Shown here: in pieces, positions 1 to 4,799 of the stretch
How the letters are laid out: each line of letters opens with the position of its first letter
How positions within the stretch are numbered: the stretch's first letter is position 1
From: Burkholderiaceae bacterium
GTDB taxonomy: Bacteria; Pseudomonadota; Gammaproteobacteria; Burkholderiales; Burkholderiaceae_F
NCBI GenBank assembly: GCA_013696665.1
Contig: JACCYC010000002.1
Coordinates: 1 to 7,775, forward strand
DNA: 7,775 nt
Reading direction: 5' to 3'
Made by a program: the position numbers and the translations under genes
The notes under the pieces: generated by a model
Told to the model about the DNA's origin: nothing
What the model saw: only the letters and a program-made list of their open reading frames with translations
Database searches by the model: none

Positions 1-195
1 TCGACGCCGGACGCTGTCATCGAAAAGCTGCGCGCGACGCTACGCAAGTTGATGAGCGACCCAGCTCTGCAGCAAACGATATTGAACGCGGGCAGCCCGA
101 TCGAGTACATGGATGCGCCGCAGTTCGCCGCGTACTGGAAAGCCGACGCACAGGTGATGACCGAGGCGGTGAAGCGGATCGGCAAGCTGGAGTGA
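1..195 (+). CDS. Bug/TctC-family tripartite tricarboxylate transporter substrate-binding protein, C-terminal fragment
   Basis: This is the last 64 codons of a gene that starts left of the window, read in frame 1 and ending with TGA. The tail has the layout typical of the end of Bug (TctC-like) periplasmic receptors: a helix with 'VIEKLRATLRKLMSDPAL', then a short strand around 'AGSPIEYM', then 'DAPQFAAYWKADAQVM' and a final helix ending 'KRIGKLE'. In this family the protein binds a small organic acid or related solute in the periplasm and either feeds a TctAB-type permease or acts as an orphan receptor. No membrane genes of such a transporter follow; the next gene is a metal permease 75 bases on, so any partner would lie upstream. 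The ligand cannot be deduced from this piece. The family call rests on a short segment, so I am fairly but not fully sure. Confidence 0.75.
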   Translation, partial: STPDAVIEKLRATLRKLMSDPALQQTILNAGSPIEYMDAPQFAAYWKADAQVMTEAVKRIGKLE

Positions 196-254
196 CAGCA
201 GTAGTTGTTCACTAAGGGATTAGCAAAGAAGCAAGGGCTCGTCGTCTAAGATGC

Positions 255-260
255 AGGAAA
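255..260 (+). promoter_or_regulatory. Likely ribosome binding site of the HupE/UreJ gene
   Basis: AGGAAA lies 10 bases before the ATG at 271, a slightly long spacing. An in-frame TAA at 247-249 means no longer ATG start is possible. I saw no convincing -35/-10 pair in the 75-base gap (196-270). TAAGAT at 246-251 resembles a -10 box, but it sits too close to this site to leave a usable leader. The gene could therefore be read from a promoter further upstream. Confidence 0.45.
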
Positions 261-270
261 TCATATTCAA

Positions 271-936
271 ATGACTCGCACTCGTTCTGTGCGCTGTACT
301 TCGGTTGCGCTGTGCTGGTTTCGCGCACGGTGGGCCGCCGCCTTGGCCACGCTCTCGTTGCTGCCCGGCTTGACTTGGGCTCATCACTTCATGGAGGACC
401 AACTACCGCAGACTTTTGCGCAGGGTCTTCTGTCGGGGCTCGCCCACCCAGTCATCGGCTTGGACCACTTGGCGTTCATCATTGCCGCAGGATTTCTTCT
501 GGGTCTTATCAAGCACGGGATGTGGGGTGTTCTCGCCTTCACCTTGGGAAGTCTGTTCGGCGCGGCGCTGCATCTGGCGGAGTTCAATCTGCCCGCGGGC
601 GAAGCTGCGGTGGCCCTATCAGTCGTCCTGATCGGCGGCGTGGTCATCAGCGACCGCCCTATCGCGCTCTCCTGGCTGGTGGGTTGCTTGACACTCGCGG
701 GAGTACTGCACGGACACGTCTACGCCGAATCGATATTTGGCGCCGAGCCGATGCCATTGGGCGGCTACCTGATTGGTTTTTGTTTTGTTCAGCTTGGTAT
801 CGGGATGGCGGCGTTGGTGTTGCATCGACGCCTGTTGGCGATCGGCGCGCATCGCGCGCGACCGATTTCTTCTGCCCTGGGCGCCGTGGTCGGTGCGGTC
901 GGAGTTGTGTTTCTTGCAAGCGCTGCGGCCTCCTAA
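271..936 (+). CDS. HupE/UreJ-family metal permease, probable cobalt supply for nitrile hydratase
   Basis: A 221-residue membrane protein. An Arg-rich start (residues 1-20) and a hydrophobic stretch end at 'LTWA', a likely signal peptide cleaved near residue 37, so that the mature chain would begin with His-His as in other HupE proteins. The family signature HPxxGxDH is present at residues 59-66 (H59, P60, G63, D65, H66). A second conserved metal-site motif, HGHVYAE, lies at 147-153. About six membrane segments follow the signal peptide (roughly 61-80, 83-103, 111-127, 131-148, 163-184, 199-219). HupE/UreJ proteins are secondary nickel or cobalt transporters of the inner membrane. The gene's TAA directly abuts the ATG of the cobalt-type nitrile hydratase alpha gene, so I infer cobalt rather than nickel as the substrate. 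Metal choice is not provable from sequence, and the start at 271 is chosen because it is the first ATG after an in-frame stop and has an SD-like AGGAAA. Confidence 0.88.
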   Translation: MTRTRSVRCTSVALCWFRARWAAALATLSLLPGLTWAHHFMEDQLPQTFAQGLLSGLAHPVIGLDHLAFIIAAGFLLGLIKHGMWGVLAFTLGSLFGAALHLAEFNLPAGEAAVALSVVLIGGVVISDRPIALSWLVGCLTLAGVLHGHVYAESIFGAEPMPLGGYLIGFCFVQLGIGMAALVLHRRLLAIGAHRARPISSALGAVVGAVGVVFLASAAAS

Positions 937-1581
937 ATGAGCGATCACGATCACCATCATCACGGCGACGACAAGGGCCACGAGCACGACCGTCCGCTCT
1001 CCGGCCCCGCGCTGCGCGTGAAGGCGCTCGAGTCTCTGCTGACCGAAAAAAGGCTCGTCGATCCGCAGGCGCTCGACGAGCTGATCGACACTTACGAAAC
1101 AAAGGTCGGCCCGCGCAACGGCGCCCGCGTCGTGGCTCGCGCCTGGGTCGATCCCGCGTACCGGAAACGTCTGCTGGCGGATGCCGGCGACGCGATTGCC
1201 GAGTTCGGCTTCTTCGGGCGTCAAGGCGAGGACATGGTGGTGCTCGAGAACACGCGCAAGGTTCGCAATGTGGTCGTGTGCACTCTGTGCTCATGCTATC
1301 CGTGGCCCGTGCTTGGGCTGCCACCCGTCTGGTACAAGGCCGCGCCGTACCGGGCGCGTGCCGTAATCGATCCACGCGGCGTGCTGAAGGAACTGGGGAG
1401 CGAAGTTCCCGAGGACGTCGAGGTACGCGTATGGGACTCGACTGCCGAACTGCGGTACCTAGTGCTGCCTGTACGTCCAGAGGGCACCGAGGACTGGACA
1501 GAGGAACAACTCGCGCAGATCGTCACGCGCGACGCGATGATTGGCGTCGCGGAAGCGACTGTGCGCGCGCAGACCGTCTGA
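937..1581 (+). CDS. nthA: Nitrile hydratase alpha subunit, cobalt type
   Basis: A 214-residue catalytic subunit of nitrile hydratase, the cytoplasmic alpha-beta enzyme that hydrates nitriles (R-CN) to amides (EC 4.2.1.84). The metal-binding claw VCTLCSCYPW spans residues 114-123. Cys115, Cys118 and Cys120 plus the backbone at Ser119 would bind the metal, and Cys118 and Cys120 are the positions oxidised to sulfinic and sulfenic acid in the family. Thr116 in C-T-L-C-S-C marks the cobalt class; iron enzymes have Ser there. Other family blocks are visible: the helix 'RVKALESLLTEKRLVD', 'GPRNGARVVARAWVDPAYR' and 'WYKAAPYRARAVIDPRGVL'. The first 17 residues carry seven His, four of them in a row (H6-H9), an extension rich in potential metal ligands. 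The ATG abuts the upstream TAA without a clear SD, which suggests coupled translation. The stop TGA shares one base with the beta-subunit ATG. Length and motifs are those of an intact gene. Confidence 0.97.
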   Translation: MSDHDHHHHGDDKGHEHDRPLSGPALRVKALESLLTEKRLVDPQALDELIDTYETKVGPRNGARVVARAWVDPAYRKRLLADAGDAIAEFGFFGRQGEDMVVLENTRKVRNVVVCTLCSCYPWPVLGLPPVWYKAAPYRARAVIDPRGVLKELGSEVPEDVEVRVWDSTAELRYLVLPVRPEGTEDWTEEQLAQIVTRDAMIGVAEATVRAQTV

Positions 1582-2234
1582 TGAACGGTGCGCACGACCT
1601 GGGGGGCATGCACGGTCTCGGGCCGGTCGAGATCGAGCAGGACGAGCCGGTCTTCCACTCGCAATGGGAAAAGCGCATGTTCGCTTTGACCCTCGCGTCC
1701 GGTTTCCACGGTAAGTGGAACATCGACATGAGCCGCTACGCGCGCGAGCAAATGCCGCCAGCTGAATACCTCGCGACAACGTACTACGAGCACTGGCTGT
1801 TCGGCCTGCAGAAGCTGCTGGTCGAGCAGGAGCTTGTGACCGCACAAGAGCTGCAAGCAGGACACGCCGACGCTAAAAGCGATGCACGTGCTGTACGAGC
1901 GCCCGACGTGGGGGCGCTGTTGCGCAAACGCCGCGCGGCGCGGCTAGACGAAGACGTGGCGCCGCTATTCAGAGTGGGTGACCGCGTCGTCGCTCGCAAC
2001 ATCCATCCGACCGGGCATACCCGGCTTCCGCGCTACGCGCGTGGCCGGCGCGGTGTGATCGACCGCGATCACGGGGTGTTCATCTTCGCCGACACGCACG
2101 CCATGAGCCGCGACAAGAAGCCGCAGCACTGCTACAGCGTGCGCTTTACCGCGCGCGAGCTGTGGGGAACCGAGGCCTCGGCTCGCGATCACATCTTCGT
2201 GGATCTTTGGGATGACCACCTCGATCCCGCGTGA
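1581..2234 (+). CDS. nthB: Nitrile hydratase beta subunit
   Basis: A 217-residue partner of the alpha subunit; it forms the alpha-beta core and contributes active-site residues. The start at 1581 gives the classic N-terminus 'MNGAHDLGGMHGLGPV', so the much longer open frame upstream (back to 312) is not part of the gene. The N-terminal helical part includes 'EPVFHSQWEKRMFALTL' (22-38) and 'YYEHWLFGLQKLL' (68-80). Residues known from cobalt nitrile hydratase structures appear at the expected places: Arg52, Glu56, Tyr68, His71 and Trp72. After a basic linker (about 92-125) comes the SH3-like C-terminal barrel with 'GHTRLPRYARGRRGVI' (145-160), 'YSVRFTARELWG' (185-196) and 'VDLWDDHL' (207-214). 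It overlaps the alpha gene by one base and the accessory gene by 23 bases, which fits equal and coupled synthesis. The gene appears intact. Confidence 0.97.
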   Translation: MNGAHDLGGMHGLGPVEIEQDEPVFHSQWEKRMFALTLASGFHGKWNIDMSRYAREQMPPAEYLATTYYEHWLFGLQKLLVEQELVTAQELQAGHADAKSDARAVRAPDVGALLRKRRAARLDEDVAPLFRVGDRVVARNIHPTGHTRLPRYARGRRGVIDRDHGVFIFADTHAMSRDKKPQHCYSVRFTARELWGTEASARDHIFVDLWDDHLDPA

Positions 2235-2580
2235 CTTGGACCTCGGCGCGCTGCATGCCTTGCCGCGCGACGACGAAGGGCCGGTGTTCAAGGCGCCGTG
2301 GGAGGCGCAGGCGTTCGCTATGACGCTTTCACTGCACGCCGCCGGTGTGTTCACCTGGAGCGAATGGGCCGACGCACTCGCCGCCGAGCTCGCTGCAGCG
2401 GCCGCGCATGGAGACCCTGATGACGGCAGTCACTACTACGAGTACTGGCTCGCCGCTCTCGAAAAAATAGTGGCAAAAAAAGGGGTCGTGCCGGAGCAGG
2501 AACTGCAGCGACGCGCGGACGAATGGGACGCTGCCGCGCGCGCAACACCGCACGGCAAAGCGGTCGAGCTGCGCCGGTAA
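2212..2580 (+). CDS. Nitrile hydratase accessory protein (activator, beta-subunit N-terminal homologue)
   Basis: A 122-residue protein of the small accessory family linked to cobalt-type nitrile hydratases (P14K/NhlE-like). In studied members it holds apo-alpha, helps insert cobalt and oxidise the claw cysteines, and then exchanges places with beta ('self-subunit swapping'). It resembles the N-terminal half of the beta subunit next door: 'GPVFKAPWEAQAFAMTLSLH' (23-42) matches the beta region 'EPVFHSQWEKRMFALTLASG', and 'YYEYWLAALEKIV' (75-87) matches 'YYEHWLFGLQKLL'. The beta-barrel half is absent. The family hallmark 'PWEAQAFAMTL' and the W-S-E-W segment (49-52) are present. The ATG at 2212 lies inside the 3' end of nthB (23-base overlap), so translation is probably coupled. 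A run of seven A then four G at 2475-2485 interrupts otherwise GC-rich coding DNA. The reading frame across it is the one that gives the conserved sequence, so I treat the gene as intact. Confidence 0.93.
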   Translation: MTTSIPRDLDLGALHALPRDDEGPVFKAPWEAQAFAMTLSLHAAGVFTWSEWADALAAELAAAAAHGDPDDGSHYYEYWLAALEKIVAKKGVVPEQELQRRADEWDAAARATPHGKAVELRR

Positions 2581-2636
2581 TCGTCATCGACGCCTAGAGC
2601 TGATCCTCCGGAATGATCTTCGGTTCGCCCGGAACG

Positions 2637-4799
2637 CTAGCGAGGCACGCCGCGCACTTCGACGCTCACCTGCGCCAGCAAGGCGCCCTCGGCGGTTTCC
2701 AGCCGGACCTGATGCCGTCCCGGCGCCGGCAGCTTGATCAGCGCCTCCTTCACACCACAAGCGGCGATCGTTCGATTACCGAGTTTCAAACACACGTTGA
2801 ACGACTGCGGCGCCTCCGCACGCACCAGCATCGATTGGCGAGATGCAGGAATATCAGGATCGGGCGCAATGACCGTTCCATCAGCGGGTGACAACAGACG
2901 CGGCGCGGCCTGCGTGGTTGGAATGCTGATCGTCGTGATCTTCGTGCTCGATTCGGTTCCCGCGACAAACCACTCGCGCCGCGCCGGTTCCATCGCAGGG
3001 ACGAACACGATCTCGCGCTGCACGACGCCAACCGGAACGCTGGGCGGTTGGCTGGCGCGCGCGGCGTGCAGGTGATCGACGATCTCGCGCCAGATCGGCG
3101 CGGCACCGGTCACGCCCGACACATCCCACATAGGCGCGCCGGAAAAATTGCCGACCCATACGCCGACCGTGTAGCGATCGGTATATCCAATCGCCCAGTT
3201 GTCGCGCATACCCTTGCTGGTGCCTGTCTTGACCGCGGACCAGGAGCGCGTCGACAGTGGGCTTGCCAGCCCAAACGTCGACGCGCGCGCGGCGGCGTCG
3301 GACAACATATCCGATACGATAAAACTCGCTTCGGCAGAAAGAACGCGCACGCCGCCGCCCGAGTTGCTTCCGGCGTTCAGATTCGGCGGCGACCACAGGC
3401 CGCCATTGGCTAGCGCGCGGTAGGCGTTGGTCAACGCAAGCAGGCTTGTATCACCGCTGCCAAGAGCGAGCCCGTAACCGTAATACTCGCCATCATGCAG
3501 GACGTTCGATAACCCAAGCGCCAACAGCGTCTGCCGAAACCGCTCCACACCAACGAGCTGCAGCGTGCGCACCGCCGGGATGTTCAGCGATGCGGCGAGT
3601 GCGGAGCGCACCGACACCGCGCCCTTGAAATCGCGCTCATAGTTTTGCGGCACATAAAGCCCACTCGGCGTCGTCAATGCGAGCGGCGCGTCGTCGAGCA
3701 GCGAAGCGGCTGTCAGCCAGCGCTGTTCGATCGCGAGCCCATAAAGAAACGGTTTTAACGTGGACCCGGGTTGCCTCGCTGCCGCCGCCCCGTCGACCGA
3801 GGCTGCGCCTGACAGATCCCCGCTCGATCCAACGTAGGCGAGCACGTCGCCGCTGGCGTTGTCGATCACGATGACTGCGCCGTCCTCGACGTTGCGTTCG
3901 GTGAGCGTCGCCAATCGATTGCGCAACGTTTCGGCCGCGAAGCGTTGCAACGGCAAGTCGAGGGTCGATCGCACCGTTGTGCCCGGACGCGTCAGAAGTC
4001 TGCGCGCCAGGTGAGGCGCCTCGTCAAGACCCAATATCGTGAGGGGAAAAGACGGCAGCAACGCCGCGGTCATCTGCACGCGCGTGCAGTCCGCGGTGCC
4101 GTGCATCTTTTTCACCACAGCGCACGCGCGTCGTGCCACGACCGGACGCGACGCAGACGGGCTGCGCACCAACGCGGCGATGACAGCACTTTCCGATTCG
4201 TCCAGCGCCTCAGGCGCACGCCCGAACATGCCGAGCGAAGCGGCGCGGATACCGATCATCTCGCCACGCATTGGCACGAGGTTCAAATACGCTTCGATGA
4301 TCTGCTGTTTCGACCAGCGCCGCTCGAGAGCGATGGCGTAGCGAAACTGCGCCATTTTCTCGTCCAACGATCGGCGGCCGAACCGGTCACCTTCGGTCAT
4401 CAGCCCGGCGAGCTGCATCGTGATCGTGCTGGCGCCGCGTCCGCGCCTGTCGCCGAACTGATCCAGTACAGCCGATGCGCCGCTTGCCGGATCAAATCCA
4501 AAGTGCCACCAGAAGCGATGGTCCTCCGCCGCTACCACCGCGCGTACCAGCGAAGGGGAAATCGAATCGAGCGCGGTCCACTCGAGCTGGCGCCGCGTCA
4601 TGTCGACGCGCATCCGCTGCAGAGGCTCGCCATCGCGTGACAGCAGAGTCGACTCGGAGCCCAGCGTGCCGGTGCGTACTAGATCGAACGACGGTGTCGG
4701 TGTCAGCGCCGCGACGAAAACTGTTGCCAGCGAAACGATCGACGCCGAGACGACGATTGCAGGCAGCGTCACGCGAACAATGCGCAGTGCGCGCGTCAT
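2637..4799 (-). CDS. pbpC: Penicillin-binding protein 1C (bifunctional peptidoglycan glycosyltransferase/transpeptidase)
   Basis: A 720-residue class A penicillin-binding protein of the PBP1C type, acting on lipid II at the periplasmic face of the inner membrane. One N-terminal membrane anchor (about residues 10-32) is followed by the GT51 transglycosylase domain with EDHRFWWHFG (92-101, catalytic Glu92), GASTITMQ (122-129) and KQQIIEAYLN (164-173). The transpeptidase domain has the three active-site motifs: STLK (346-349, acylated Ser346), SLN (404-406) and KTGTS (524-528). The C-terminal 90 or so residues match the extra beta-rich BiPBP_C domain that sets PBP1C apart ('RLLSPADGTVIAPDPDIP' at 634-651). 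All catalytic residues are present, so the protein should be active. The ATG overlaps the stop of the upstream alpha-2-macroglobulin gene (ATGA, 4796-4799) and has a good SD. Cysteines at 226/238 and 670/681 could form disulfides in the periplasm. Stop is TAG. Confidence 0.97.
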   Translation of the reverse strand: MTRALRIVRVTLPAIVVSASIVSLATVFVAALTPTPSFDLVRTGTLGSESTLLSRDGEPLQRMRVDMTRRQLEWTALDSISPSLVRAVVAAEDHRFWWHFGFDPASGASAVLDQFGDRRGRGASTITMQLAGLMTEGDRFGRRSLDEKMAQFRYAIALERRWSKQQIIEAYLNLVPMRGEMIGIRAASLGMFGRAPEALDESESAVIAALVRSPSASRPVVARRACAVVKKMHGTADCTRVQMTAALLPSFPLTILGLDEAPHLARRLLTRPGTTVRSTLDLPLQRFAAETLRNRLATLTERNVEDGAVIVIDNASGDVLAYVGSSGDLSGAASVDGAAAARQPGSTLKPFLYGLAIEQRWLTAASLLDDAPLALTTPSGLYVPQNYERDFKGAVSVRSALAASLNIPAVRTLQLVGVERFRQTLLALGLSNVLHDGEYYGYGLALGSGDTSLLALTNAYRALANGGLWSPPNLNAGSNSGGGVRVLSAEASFIVSDMLSDAAARASTFGLASPLSTRSWSAVKTGTSKGMRDNWAIGYTDRYTVGVWVGNFSGAPMWDVSGVTGAAPIWREIVDHLHAARASQPPSVPVGVVQREIVFVPAMEPARREWFVAGTESSTKITTISIPTTQAAPRLLSPADGTVIAPDPDIPASRQSMLVRAEAPQSFNVCLKLGNRTIAACGVKEALIKLPAPGRHQVRLETAEGALLAQVSVEVRGVPR

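Noticed and set aside
246..251. TAAGAT as a -10 promoter box for the nitrile hydratase operon
   Set aside because: No suitable -35 at 16-18 bases upstream, and the start site would fall on the ribosome binding site.
220..402. Small minus-strand open frame across the upstream gap and permease start
   Set aside because: No family resemblance, and most of it lies opposite the permease signal peptide coding region.
619..1375. Open frames of 200-240 codons on the minus strand opposite the permease and alpha genes
   Set aside because: Their translations are low-complexity and Arg-rich with no recognisable domain, and the opposite strand holds confidently identified genes.
312..1580. Very long open frame (640 codons) running through the permease and alpha genes into the beta gene
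   Set aside because: Only the part from ATG 1581 resembles a protein family; the upstream part is an Arg/Gly/Ser-rich shadow frame of GC-rich DNA overlapping two well-supported genes.
2607..2635. Possible terminator hairpin in the convergent gap
   Set aside because: Stem of only 4-5 bp and no T-run on either strand; too weak to call.
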